NCBI GenBank assembly: GCA_005503085.1
Contig: SCOI01000019.1
Location: 58,838-122,837, forward strand
Length of the DNA stretch: 64,000 bases
Direction: 5' to 3'
Source: Burkholderiales bacterium C2
Lineage (GTDB): Bacteria; Pseudomonadota; Gammaproteobacteria; Burkholderiales; Burkholderiaceae_C
Part shown: positions 25,520 to 34,207 of the stretch, piece by piece
How positions within the stretch are numbered: the first letter of the stretch is position 1
Layout of the letters: each line of letters starts with the position of its first letter
Position numbers and translations under genes: made by a program
The notes under the pieces: generated by a model
The model's input: only the letters and a program-made list of their open reading frames with translations
What the model was told of the DNA's origin: nothing
Databases searched by the model: none

Positions 25520-26137
25520 TCAGCTGGCGTACTTGATCGTGCAGCCGTAGGCTGTCGAGTTCGGTCGGCTGACTGGCTTGCCGGCCAGGGTCTCGCCCAG
25601 GGCCTGGCTGACGTAGTTGGTCGCGGTCTTGATGTCGGCCGGGTTGGCCGTGGGCTTGCTGTCGATCGCGCCGGCGTAGACCAGGGTGCCGGCCGGATCG
25701 ATGACGTACATATGCGGTGTCGTGCGGGCACCGTAGGCACGGCCCAGCTTGCCGTCGTCATCCATCAAGGTGGCCTTGGGCGCCGCCTGCTTGCTCGTCA
25801 GCCAGGCCTCCAGCTGCGGCGGCGGCAGATAGTCGCTGGCCGATTTGGCGGTCGAGCTGACCGCCAGCCACACCACGCCCTTGTCGGCCGCGCTCTTCTG
25901 CGTGGCCGGCATATTGCCGCTGTCGTAATGCTTCTTGACGAAGGGGCAGCCGGGGTTGACCCATTCCAGCACCACATGCTTGCCCTTGTAGTCGGCCAGG
26001 CTGACCGTCTTGCCCTGGCTGTCGCTGATGCTGAAGGCCGGCGCCGGCTGGCCGACCACGGCCGTGGCCTGAGCTAGTGAGGCGCCTGCCAGCAGCAGGG
26101 CGGAAATCCAGGTCTTCTTCGACATCGTCATCATCAT
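25520..26137 (-). CDS. Exported thioredoxin-fold redoxin (AhpC/TSA-like)
   Basis: Periplasmic thiol protein. The 205-residue precursor has a signal peptide at residues 1-24 (ending SLAQATA), then a thioredoxin/peroxiredoxin fold with PAPAFSISDSQGKTVSLAD and a single active-site-like Cys in NPGCPFVKKHY. It ends in TIKYAS with a further Cys in YGCTIKY. GGAGG sits 5 bp before the ATG at 26137. It is 37 bp after the dsbD-like gene, and such pairs are common, suggesting it is kept reduced by that membrane protein. Peroxidase or reductase activity cannot be told apart. Confidence 0.88.
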   Translation of the reverse strand: MMMTMSKKTWISALLLAGASLAQATAVVGQPAPAFSISDSQGKTVSLADYKGKHVVLEWVNPGCPFVKKHYDSGNMPATQKSAADKGVVWLAVSSTAKSASDYLPPPQLEAWLTSKQAAPKATLMDDDGKLGRAYGARTTPHMYVIDPAGTLVYAGAIDSKPTANPADIKTATNYVSQALGETLAGKPVSRPNSTAYGCTIKYAS

Positions 26138-26174
26138 GCAAACCTCCAGGGTGGGTTGAGGGTCAGAGCAAAGA

Positions 26175-28283
26175 TCAGAGAGACAGCGCCTCGCGCACGG
26201 TGGCGAGGCTGAGGATCTCGGGCAGCAGTTGCGGCGCGGCCGCGCCCGGCAGATAGACGGCGTAGACCGGCACGCCGCTGCGGCCCAGGCTGCGCAGCGC
26301 CTGCGTGATCGCGGCATCGCGGCGGGTCCAGTCGGCGCGCAGCAGCAGCACATTCTTGGCCTGCATATCGGCCAGCAGCTGGCTGTCGGCCAGCGTGGTG
26401 CGCTTGTTGAACTGGCAGGTCACACACCAGGCGGCGGTGAAGTCCACCAGCACCGGCTGACCGGCCGCCTGGGAGGCCTGCACCCGCTCCGGCGACCAGG
26501 CCTGCCAACCCTGGGCAGACGCCTCGGCCGAGGCCGCAGGCGGCGGCTCGCGCAGCGCCGGCCAGGCCCACAGCGCGGTCGCGGCCACCAGGGCCAGCGA
26601 CAGCGTGCCGAGGATCTGGCGGCCGCGCCGTGCCAGGTCCGGTGCACTGAACACCCAGGCCGCCAGCGCCAGCGCCAGCAGCACGCCCAGCAATGCCACA
26701 GCGCCGTCGATGCCGACCTGCTGACCCAGCACCCACAGCAGCCACAGCACGGTGGCAAACATCGGGAAGGCCATCAGCACCTTGAAATGCCGCATCCAGG
26801 CGCCCGGCCGCGGCAGCGCACGCGCCAGGCCCGGCCACAGGCTGGCGGCCAGATAGGGCGCGGCCATGCCCAGGCCCAGCGCGGCAAACACGGCCAGCGC
26901 CTGCCAGGTCGGCAGGGTCAGCGCCGCGCCCAGCGCCACGCCCATGAAGGGCGCGGTGCAGGGCGAGGCCACCGCCACCGCCAGCACGCCGGTCAGGCCA
27001 TGGTCCAGCACCGGGTTGGCGGCGCGCAGGCCGGCCAGATTGCCCGGCAGCACGGCGCGGAACTCGAACACGCCCAGCAGATTCAGCCCGATCACGCCGA
27101 ACAGCAGGGCCAGTGCGGCGACAAAGCCGGGCGACTGCAGCTGAAAGCCCCAGCCCAGCTGGGCCCCGCCGGCGCGCAGCGCCAGCAGCAGGCCGGCCAG
27201 CGCCAGAAAACTCAGGACCACGCCGGCCGTGTAGGCCAGGCCCCCGGCCACCAGCACCCGCCGGTCGCTCGCATGCTGGGCAAAGCCCAGCACCTTCAGC
27301 GACAGCACCGGGAACACGCAAGGCATCAGATTCAGCAGCAGGCCGCCGGCAAAGGCCAGCAGCAGGGCCAGGCCAACCGACTTGGGCTCCTCTTCGGGCA
27401 CGCCCGTGACCGGCTGCAGCGCCGGCGCGGGCGCGGCGGCCACGCCGGCCGGCCAGGCCGCGACGGCATAGGCCAGGCGCGCGCCAGGCTCGCCGGCCGG
27501 ACGCAGCACCAGCTGCAGGGCCGGCGGGCTTTCGCTGCGCTGGGCCGACAGCGGCAGGCGCAGCTTCAGCACTTCGCCCTCCCATTGCAGGGTCGGCGCG
27601 GCGGCGTGGTCGAACACACCGGCCTCCTCGGGGAAGGCCTGCAGCTCGCGGCCGCGCCAGGCGGCCGGCAGACCGTCAATGCGCAGGGCCAGCTGCTGCC
27701 CCTCGACCGCAGCCGCGATGCGCGCCTGCAGCGCCTGCGGCAGGCCGGCGCGGGCACGCTCGAACTGCGCCGCATGACCGGCCGTCGCGGCGGCGGCCGG
27801 CAGATCCAGCGCGAACTCACCGGACTCAGGAATGCACACCTCCTTGCAGACCAGCCAGTCGGCCATCATCTGCAGCTTCAGGCTGCCGCCCTTGAACTCG
27901 GGGCCTATGGTCAGCGGCACGGCCAGCAGCAGCTCGCCCTCATAGCCGTAATTGACCAGCGGGCCGACCGGCAGGCGCTGCGGCGTCGGCCACTGGATCT
28001 CGCCGACCGTGACACCGGCCGGCAGCTGCCAGTCCATCCGCGTCGGCAGGCCGGAATCGCCGGGATTGCGCCAGTAGGTGTGCCAGTGCGGCTGGTGCTG
28101 GATCAGGAGGCCCAGCCAGGCCGGCTTTCCCGCCTCAAGGCCTTCGGGAGCATGGGCCACCAGTTCGGCGCGCACCTGCTCGGTGGTGACGACGGCCCCT
28201 TGGGCGGTGGCCAGCAGCGGGAACAACAAGGCCGAAACACTCAGCACAAGCCTGGAGAAGAGGAGGCGGACAGCAAGAGTCAT
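26175..28283 (-). CDS. DsbD-like thiol:disulfide interchange protein (ScsB-like)
   Basis: Inner-membrane reductant conduit moving electrons from cytoplasmic thioredoxin to periplasmic thiols. The 702-residue protein has a signal peptide, an N-terminal periplasmic domain with the Cys pair in DWLVCKEVCIPE (about residue 160), eight membrane helices holding NLMPCVFPVLSLK and ASPCTAPFMG, and a C-terminal thioredoxin domain with active-site WCVTC. This three-part layout matches DsbD/ScsB. Two partners, one upstream and one downstream in the chain, would be the redoxin gene next to it and unknown clients. Divergent from the peptide-binding protein gene. Confidence 0.93.
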   Translation of the reverse strand: MTLAVRLLFSRLVLSVSALLFPLLATAQGAVVTTEQVRAELVAHAPEGLEAGKPAWLGLLIQHQPHWHTYWRNPGDSGLPTRMDWQLPAGVTVGEIQWPTPQRLPVGPLVNYGYEGELLLAVPLTIGPEFKGGSLKLQMMADWLVCKEVCIPESGEFALDLPAAAATAGHAAQFERARAGLPQALQARIAAAVEGQQLALRIDGLPAAWRGRELQAFPEEAGVFDHAAAPTLQWEGEVLKLRLPLSAQRSESPPALQLVLRPAGEPGARLAYAVAAWPAGVAAAPAPALQPVTGVPEEEPKSVGLALLLAFAGGLLLNLMPCVFPVLSLKVLGFAQHASDRRVLVAGGLAYTAGVVLSFLALAGLLLALRAGGAQLGWGFQLQSPGFVAALALLFGVIGLNLLGVFEFRAVLPGNLAGLRAANPVLDHGLTGVLAVAVASPCTAPFMGVALGAALTLPTWQALAVFAALGLGMAAPYLAASLWPGLARALPRPGAWMRHFKVLMAFPMFATVLWLLWVLGQQVGIDGAVALLGVLLALALAAWVFSAPDLARRGRQILGTLSLALVAATALWAWPALREPPPAASAEASAQGWQAWSPERVQASQAAGQPVLVDFTAAWCVTCQFNKRTTLADSQLLADMQAKNVLLLRADWTRRDAAITQALRSLGRSGVPVYAVYLPGAAAPQLLPEILSLATVREALSL

Positions 28284-28399
28284 GCAGGGTCTGTCGGAGC
28301 GCAATCGGAATCCTTGCACTCTAGGGTATGACGGAAGACCCCGAGTATCGGTGAGCTTCTCGACCGGCCGATGACGCCCCGCCAAACCGCTTTGCGCGC

Positions 28400-28409
28400 T
28401 ATGCGCATA
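28400..28409. promoter_or_regulatory. Perfect 10-bp palindrome in divergent gap
   Basis: TATGCGCATA lies about 75 bp before the start of the solute-binding protein gene, in the 197-bp gap with dsbD, next to two TTGCGCGC blocks. It could be part of an operator; no clear -10/-35 pair could be fitted. Weak, reported for completeness. Confidence 0.25.
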
Positions 28410-28480
28410 AGCAAATAGGCATTGCGCGCATGCAGGCCGGCGGCTCTGCGTAGACTGGCTGACCGATATTCATAGGAGCT

Positions 28481-30058
28481 GTGTCGACCAAGAAGACCTT
28501 GCTGGCGCTGAGCCTGCTGAGCGCCGCCCTGCTGTCCCAGGCCCAGACCCTGCGCTGGGCCGGTGCCGGCGATCCGCTGACCCTGGACCCCTATGCGCAG
28601 AACGAGTCGCTGACCAATGTGTTCAACGGTCAGGTCTATGAGTTCCTGATCGCCCGCGACAAGCAGCTCAACCTGGTGCCCCAGCTGGCCACCGAATGGA
28701 AGCAGAACGGCCCGCTGAAATGGACCTTCAAGCTGCGCCCCGGCGTCAAGTTCCATGACGGCCGCGCGCTGACCGCCGACGATGTGGTGTTCTCGCTGGA
28801 GCGGGCCAAGCAACCCAGCTCACAGATCGCCGTCTATGCCAATGCGCTGGGCACGGCCCGCAAGATCGACGACCTGACCGTCGAGTTCAATCTGCCCAAG
28901 GTCAACCCGATCTTTCTGGAGCACATCAACACGCTCTACATCATGAGCAAGGGCTGGGCCGAGGCCAACAAGGCCACCAAGACCCAGGACTTCGCGAACA
29001 AGGAAGAGAGCTACGCCGCCTTCAACACCAATGGCACCGGCCCCTTCCAGCTGGTCAGCCGCGCGCCGGACAACAAGACGGTCTACAAGCGCAACCCCGG
29101 CTACTGGGGCAAGATCGAGGGCAATGTGCAGGAGATCGTCTACACGCCGATCAAGAGCGACGCAACCCGCACCGCCGCGCTGGTCTCGGGCGAGGTTGAT
29201 TTCGTGCTCGACCCCTCGCCGCGCGATCTGGAGAAGCTGGCCGTCACCCCCGGCGTCAAGGTCATCAACGGCCCCGAGAACCGCATCATCTTCCTCGGCC
29301 TGGACCAGGGCCGCGACGAGCTGCTCTACAGCAGCGTCAAGGGCAAGAACCCGCTGAAGGACGTGCGCGTGCGCCGCGCGCTCTACCAGGCCATCGACAT
29401 CGAGACCATCAAGACCAAGCTGATGAACGGCCAGGCCGCGCCGACCGGCGCCGTAGTGCCCTCGCCGCTGGGCAGCTTCAACGACCCAGAGATCGAGCGT
29501 CGCCTGCCCTTCGACGCCGAGGCCGCGAAGAAGCTGCTGGCCGAGGCCGGCTACCCGCAGGGCTTCGAGGTGCAGCTCGACTGCCCCAACAACCGCTATG
29601 TCAACGACGAGCGCATCTGCGTAACCCTGGCCTCGCAATGGGCCAAGATCGGCATCAAGACCAAGGTGCTGGCCCAACCGAAGGCGCAGTTCTTCAACAA
29701 GGTCGAGAAGCTCGACACCTCGATCTATCTGTTCGGCTGGGGCGGCTCGATCACCGACCCCGAGAGCATCTTCACCTCGCACTACCGCAACCGCGGCGAG
29801 AAGGGTGTCGGCGAGTACAACCGCGGCAACTTCAAGGACGACGAACTCGACGCGCTGGCCGCCGCCTCCAGCGTCGAGCCCGATGCCGAGAAGCGCAAGG
29901 CTCTGATCAAGAAAGTCTTCCTGCGCCAGGCCGATCAGGTCCACTACATCCCGCTGCACCGCCAGTTCATCCCGTGGGCAGCGCGCAGCAATGTCTCGGT
30001 GGTGCACCGCCCCGACAACTGGCTGGAAGTGCGCTGGGTGACGGTGGGCGCAAAGTAG
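28481..30058 (+). CDS. ABC transporter substrate-binding protein, family 5 (peptide/nickel type)
   Basis: Periplasmic binding protein for a peptide, opine or similar ligand. The 525-residue precursor has a signal peptide (residues 1-22, ending SQAQ), then TLRWAGAGDPLTLDPYAQNE and the family-5 marks LVPQLATEWKQ and TFKLRPGVKFHDGRALTADDV (spaced as in DppA). Starts with GTG at 28481, preceded by AGGAGCT. No permease or ATPase gene is adjacent, so it must pair with a system elsewhere or act as a sensor. Confidence 0.92.
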   Translation: MSTKKTLLALSLLSAALLSQAQTLRWAGAGDPLTLDPYAQNESLTNVFNGQVYEFLIARDKQLNLVPQLATEWKQNGPLKWTFKLRPGVKFHDGRALTADDVVFSLERAKQPSSQIAVYANALGTARKIDDLTVEFNLPKVNPIFLEHINTLYIMSKGWAEANKATKTQDFANKEESYAAFNTNGTGPFQLVSRAPDNKTVYKRNPGYWGKIEGNVQEIVYTPIKSDATRTAALVSGEVDFVLDPSPRDLEKLAVTPGVKVINGPENRIIFLGLDQGRDELLYSSVKGKNPLKDVRVRRALYQAIDIETIKTKLMNGQAAPTGAVVPSPLGSFNDPEIERRLPFDAEAAKKLLAEAGYPQGFEVQLDCPNNRYVNDERICVTLASQWAKIGIKTKVLAQPKAQFFNKVEKLDTSIYLFGWGGSITDPESIFTSHYRNRGEKGVGEYNRGNFKDDELDALAAASSVEPDAEKRKALIKKVFLRQADQVHYIPLHRQFIPWAARSNVSVVHRPDNWLEVRWVTVGAK

Positions 30059-30114
30059 CAAGACCGGTCGGGCGGCACAATGGCGGTCCCGACCGCCCAC
30101 AGGATCACTCTCCG

Positions 30115-30531
30115 ATGACGCCCACCCCCGAGCATTTCAACCAACGCGGCGAAGGCAAGCTGCCCGGCCATCTGGGCATCGTGATCACAGCCGTCGCGCC
30201 GGGCGCGGTCAGCGCCGAGCTGGCCGTGGGCCCGCACCTGATGGCGCCCAACGGCTATCTGCATGCCGGCAGCCTCGTCACCTTGGCCGACACCGCCTGC
30301 GGCTATGGCTGCATCGCCAGCCTGCCCGAGGGCGCACAGAACTTCACCACCGTCGAGCTGAAATCCAACCATTTGGGCACGGCCCGCGAGGGCATGCTGG
30401 ACTGCCAGGCCACCGGTGTGCACCTGGGCCGCACGACCCAGGTCTGGGACGCCGTCGTCAAGCACCGCGACAGCGGCAAGACCCTGGCAGTCTTCCGCTG
30501 CACGCAGATGATTCTCTACCCCAAGACCTGA
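30115..30531 (+). CDS. PaaI-family hotdog thioesterase
   Basis: Acyl-CoA thioesterase of the PaaI/YbgC-like hotdog fold. The 138-residue protein has APNGYLHAGSLVTLADTACGYGC, the segment with the helix-start Gly-His and the catalytic Asp of the family, followed by TTVELKSNHLGTAREG and LGRTTQVWDAVV. AGGA precedes the ATG. It follows the binding-protein gene by 56 bp, probably as an unrelated monocistron, and converges with the DUF3616 gene 5 bp away. Confidence 0.9.
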   Translation: MTPTPEHFNQRGEGKLPGHLGIVITAVAPGAVSAELAVGPHLMAPNGYLHAGSLVTLADTACGYGCIASLPEGAQNFTTVELKSNHLGTAREGMLDCQATGVHLGRTTQVWDAVVKHRDSGKTLAVFRCTQMILYPKT

Positions 30532-30536
30532 GCGGC

Positions 30537-31628
30537 TCAGGCAGTCCGCAGCAGGTCACCGAACACGGTCAGCTCGCCGTCGCGGCGGTCCTCGCCCGGC
30601 GCGTCATAGAGCACCAGCCAGCCGGGCTTGCCCGCCAGCAGCTCCGGCGGCACGGCGCACACGGCCTCGGCGCGGTTGCAGCCTTGGCCATGGGGCAAGG
30701 TACTCGCTTCGCTCAGCGCGGCCGCCTCGAAGCGTACCGGCGCCTCATTGGCCGCCAGCGCAGCGCGCGCGCCGGGCCATAGAAACAGGCGGATCTCCCC
30801 GTCCAGCACCATGGTCGGCCCGGCGAGGATGTAGAGGTCGTCGCCGCTGAAATGCAGATCGCGCACGCCCAGCCCTTGCAGCTGCAGAAAGTGCTTGCGA
30901 TACAGGCTGCCAGCTTCGTCCAGCGCCACCAGCCGCAACTGCTCGCCACGCGCCTCGACCTCGATCTCCAGCAGCGCCGACCAGCCGCGCAGCACCGGGC
31001 CGCGCAGGCCCAGCAGCAGGCGCTGGCCGGCAATCGCCAGGCCCTCGATATCGAAGCCGTTGTCCTTGCCCGGAATGGCCATGAAAGGGCCGATATGCGG
31101 GTCATCGGCCAGCAGCCGGCTCAGCTGATTGCCTTCGGCATCGCCCTTCAGGCGCTGCGCGCGGCGGCCATCGCGAGCCTCGCGCACCAGGCAGGGCGAG
31201 CCGTCGGCGCCCGCCTCGATAGGCACCCGGGCCAGCAGGCGCCGGTTGCCGTCGAGCGAGAGCTTGGCCAGGCGCTTGGCATTCTCGGCATCGTCGCGCC
31301 CCGGTTTGATGTTCTTGCGCTTGAGCCCGTGCGAGCCGACCAGCCAGAGCCAGTCGTCCACCACGGCCAGGCCCTCCAGATCGGCCTCCTCGTCGGCAGC
31401 GCCGGGCAAGTCCAGCAAGTCGGCCAGCGGAAAATCGCGGGCCTCGCCGAAGCGCAGCCGCTCGGCCCCGACCGGCTCGAGCCGGCGCAGCCGGTCGACG
31501 CCACAGGCCTCATCGCCGGCGACCCACAGGAAATCGCCGCTGAAGGCCGCGCCGGAGAGATTGGTGTGGACCAGGGAGGCCGAGGCGAATTCCAGGCGGA
31601 CGGCATTGGCGCTGCGGGATCGGGGCAT
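30537..31628 (-). CDS. DUF3616 domain-containing protein
   Basis: Function unknown. The 363-residue product is predicted as a soluble beta-propeller-like protein, with repeated strand-turn patterns (HTNLSGAAFSGDFLWVAGDE and WLWLVGSHGLKRKN), matching DUF3616. No signal peptide, so cytoplasmic. It contains several acidic-aromatic blocks that could bind a ligand. The ATG at 31628 gives this N-terminus; a longer frame is open upstream but is not family-like. It follows the acid-sugar locus on the same strand but has no obvious link to it. Confidence 0.82.
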   Translation of the reverse strand: MPRSRSANAVRLEFASASLVHTNLSGAAFSGDFLWVAGDEACGVDRLRRLEPVGAERLRFGEARDFPLADLLDLPGAADEEADLEGLAVVDDWLWLVGSHGLKRKNIKPGRDDAENAKRLAKLSLDGNRRLLARVPIEAGADGSPCLVREARDGRRAQRLKGDAEGNQLSRLLADDPHIGPFMAIPGKDNGFDIEGLAIAGQRLLLGLRGPVLRGWSALLEIEVEARGEQLRLVALDEAGSLYRKHFLQLQGLGVRDLHFSGDDLYILAGPTMVLDGEIRLFLWPGARAALAANEAPVRFEAAALSEASTLPHGQGCNRAEAVCAVPPELLAGKPGWLVLYDAPGEDRRDGELTVFGDLLRTA

Positions 31629-31690
31629 GAGGAGGCTCCAGAAAGCAAGGCCACCATCATGCAACAGGCCCGCACGCGGGCCGCAGGCTT

Positions 31691-32116
31691 TCAGCGCAGG
31701 CTCAGCGCGAGGCTGGCCAGCAGCAGCAGCGCGTGCGGAAAGGCCACGGTCGGTTTGCAGGCGCTGCGCGCATAGCCGCCCAGCAGGGCCAGCCCGCCGG
31801 GCCGGGACGCGGCCCACTCACTGTGCAGTTGGAAGGCCGCCAGCGCTTGCCGATCCGCCGCGGCAGCCGGCAGCAGGCCTTGCTCGACGCGCAGCAGGCG
31901 CGCAGCGATGCGGGCCTGGTAGGTCTTCAGCATCGCCTCCTGCCCCCACAGCAGCAGCGCCACCAGGCCCAGCCAATGCGGGCCGAGGCGCCAGGCCAGA
32001 CCGAGCGCGAACAGCGCGACGCCGGCCAGCTTGATCAGCAGCGCGCCGCGTTCGTATTGCTCGTGCTGCTGTTGCAGCAGGGTCCATTCTTGTTGCAGCG
32101 GCGACATCATGCTCAT
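31691..32116 (-). CDS. Small membrane protein of unknown function
   Basis: A 141-residue product with two or three hydrophobic segments (about residues 26-42, 46-60 and 125-141), a glutamine-rich N-terminus (PLQQEWTLLQQQHEQYE) and no catalytic motif. It overlaps the regulator gene by four bases (ATGA) and is the last member of the acid-sugar operon, but nothing ties it to sugar metabolism. Confidence 0.7.
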   Translation of the reverse strand: MSMMSPLQQEWTLLQQQHEQYERGALLIKLAGVALFALGLAWRLGPHWLGLVALLLWGQEAMLKTYQARIAARLLRVEQGLLPAAAADRQALAAFQLHSEWAASRPGGLALLGGYARSACKPTVAFPHALLLLASLALSLR

Positions 32117-32844
32117 CGCTGCGGCTTGCCGGCCACGCCAAGCTGGCGATACAGCGCATTGGCTCGCGTCAGGTGCTCGCGCATCGCCTGCTCGGCGGCG
32201 GCCGGTTGGCGGGCCGCAATCGCCTCGACGATGCGCCGATGCTCGCTCAAGGTCAGCTCCTCGGCGCCGGGGGCGCGCACCAGGGGCTGGTAGTACTCGC
32301 TGGCCCAGCCGAACAAGGCCTCGACAATGGCCGGGAAGATCGGGTTGCCGCTGATGCGGGCGATCTCGCGGTGGAAGGCCATGTCGAACTCAAGAAACTT
32401 GCCGAGATTGGCCATCGAGGCGCGGTGCTCGTCCAGACGCTGGCGCAGCCGGGCGATGTCGTCCTCGGTCGCCCGCTCGGCGGCCAGGCGGGCCATGCCG
32501 GTCTCCAGAAAGATGCGCGCCTCCTTCAGATGCTCCAGGCTGTCCGGCTGCATATGCAACAGGTGACGGGCGCCGCCGGCGATCTGCTCGATCAGGCTGC
32601 CGGCCGTCGGCACGACGACGCGAGCCCGCTCGCCATGGCTGATCTCGACAATGCCCGAGCGCTCCAGCGCCTGCAGGGCCTCGCGCACCGCCGGCCGGCC
32701 GACGCCGTAGAACTCCATCAGCTCGCGCTCGGCCGGCAGCTGCGCACCCGGCGCGATCTCGCCGCTGCGGATGCGCTCCATCAGGCGGTCCAGCACCTCC
32801 TGATAGAGCTTGCGACGGTGGATGGGGGATTCGGCGGCTGTCAT
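32113..32844 (-). CDS. FCD/GntR regulator of the apionate half of the locus
   Basis: Transcription factor of the FadR/NanR type. The 243-residue protein has a winged helix at about residues 8-80 (LYQEVLDRLMERIRSGEIAP and GVGRPAVREALQALERSG) and an FCD domain with ligand-binding His/Asp residues (EFDMAFHREIARISGNP and LSEHRRIVEAIAA). Its ATG overlaps the kinase stop (ATGA), so it is co-transcribed with the catabolic genes. GGTAT repeats between dctM and apnO are candidate operator sites. The ligand is probably a pathway intermediate. Confidence 0.92.
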   Translation of the reverse strand: MTAAESPIHRRKLYQEVLDRLMERIRSGEIAPGAQLPAERELMEFYGVGRPAVREALQALERSGIVEISHGERARVVVPTAGSLIEQIAGGARHLLHMQPDSLEHLKEARIFLETGMARLAAERATEDDIARLRQRLDEHRASMANLGKFLEFDMAFHREIARISGNPIFPAIVEALFGWASEYYQPLVRAPGAEELTLSEHRRIVEAIAARQPAAAEQAMREHLTRANALYRQLGVAGKPQR

Positions 32845-34202
32845 GGCGCGGCGGAAGTTAACACATGCCTGCTCTTGCCCTGCCGCACATCGGCGAAGAA
32901 GTCGGCGCCGCCCATCTGGCCGCCCTTCAGCACGATCTCCAAGCCATCGCGTGCGCTGTGGTCCGACCAGGCGCGGCACAGCGGCGCACCGGGGGCAAGA
33001 CCTGCCACCACGCTCAAGGCCGCGATATCCAGCGCGCTGGCCACCGCGCCCGAACTGTCGCCGCCGGCCACCGCGATGCGCGTCAGGCGCTGGGGCGCGC
33101 GCTCCAGCAGCCGGCGCATCAGTGCGGCCAGGCCGCAGCCCACCTGCTCGGCGGCCGCCGCGTCGAAGCTGAGCACGGCCGGATCGTCCGGGCCGGTGGC
33201 CGAATAGACCAGCGGGCTCTGCCCCTCGGCCAGCGCCTTGAGCGCGGCGGCCACGGCGCGCTCGATCTCGGCCTCGGGCCAGGCCAGCAGGCGCGGCAGG
33301 TCCAGCCGCTCGCAGGCAAAACCCTGCTGAGCGGCCCGCGCGATCTGCGCCGCAGTGACCGGCGAGCAGCTGCCGCTGACCACTGCGATGCGGTCCACCG
33401 GCGCGGCCACCGGCAGCCCTGGCTGGGCCGGCAGCAGGCCCTCGCGGCGCCAGTGCGCGGCCAGCGCGTACTGCAGGCCAGAGGACGAGGCACTGAACAG
33501 CCCCGCGCCGCGCTGCTGCCAGATCAGCCGGCCGGCCTCGGCCAGGGTCTCCTCATCCAGCACATCGATCAGCACGACCGGCACGTCCTCTCCCAGCAGG
33601 CTTTGCAGATCCGCACCCTGGCGCAGCCGCACCATATCGACCAGCTCGATGCGTCGGGGCGTCTGCGCACCCAGATGCAAGCGCAGATCGGACTCGGCCA
33701 TCGGCGTGACCGGATGGCGCGACATGGTCGGGTGGCGGTCCAGCCGGTGGCCGACACCGTTGACGGCCGCGAACAGATTCCCGAAGACCTGGTAGCGCGC
33801 CAGACGCGGCGCACCGACCACCATCGGCGACCAGCGGCCCTGGGGCATCAGCGGCACACCGAGATCGATCGCGCGACCTATCGAGCCGACGGCGGGCGAG
33901 GAATCGAAGGTCGAGCAGATCTTGTATTGCAGCAGCGGTGCACCGAGCGCGGCCAGGCTGGCGAAGGCGGCCGGCAGGTTCGCATCCATCCATGCGGGGC
34001 TCTGCCCGCGCGACTGGCCGGCCAGGCCGACGCAGCGCAGGCCCGGAAAGCGCTGCAGCCACTCGTGCGTCGGTGGACGCAGGAACAGCAGGGTCGGGAC
34101 ACCGGCAGCCGTGAAGGCCTCCATCACATCGGTGGAGCCAGTGAAATCGTCGCCGTAATAGCTCAGCAGCAGGCCAGGGGGCCAGGTTTTGCCTGCAGCC
34201 AT
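32841..34202 (-). CDS. oiaK: DUF1537 acid-sugar kinase, probable 3-oxo-isoapionate kinase
   Basis: Cytoplasmic kinase that uses ATP to phosphorylate an oxo acid sugar. The 453-residue protein has the N-terminal YYGDDFTGSTDVMEAF acceptor-binding block, YKICSTFDSSPAVGSIGRA, and a C-terminal nucleotide-binding part with SGSCSPVTAAQIA and AVAGGDSSGAVASAL. The position next to a RuBisCO-like protein and an apnO-type gene points to 3-oxo-isoapionate kinase rather than the tetronate kinase encoded elsewhere in the locus; symbol by context. It starts 5 bp after the RuBisCO-like stop and overlaps the regulator start. Confidence 0.8.
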   Translation of the reverse strand: MAAGKTWPPGLLLSYYGDDFTGSTDVMEAFTAAGVPTLLFLRPPTHEWLQRFPGLRCVGLAGQSRGQSPAWMDANLPAAFASLAALGAPLLQYKICSTFDSSPAVGSIGRAIDLGVPLMPQGRWSPMVVGAPRLARYQVFGNLFAAVNGVGHRLDRHPTMSRHPVTPMAESDLRLHLGAQTPRRIELVDMVRLRQGADLQSLLGEDVPVVLIDVLDEETLAEAGRLIWQQRGAGLFSASSSGLQYALAAHWRREGLLPAQPGLPVAAPVDRIAVVSGSCSPVTAAQIARAAQQGFACERLDLPRLLAWPEAEIERAVAAALKALAEGQSPLVYSATGPDDPAVLSFDAAAAEQVGCGLAALMRRLLERAPQRLTRIAVAGGDSSGAVASALDIAALSVVAGLAPGAPLCRAWSDHSARDGLEIVLKGGQMGGADFFADVRQGKSRHVLTSAAP

Positions 34203-34207
34203 CACGC

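Noticed and set aside
26229..28331. 700-codon plus-strand frame opposite dsbD
   Set aside because: Same artefact as above; the minus-strand gene has complete DsbD motifs.
28361..28480. A -35/-10 pair in front of the family-5 binding protein
   Set aside because: No hexamer pair close to consensus with correct spacing; only a short palindrome was kept at low confidence.
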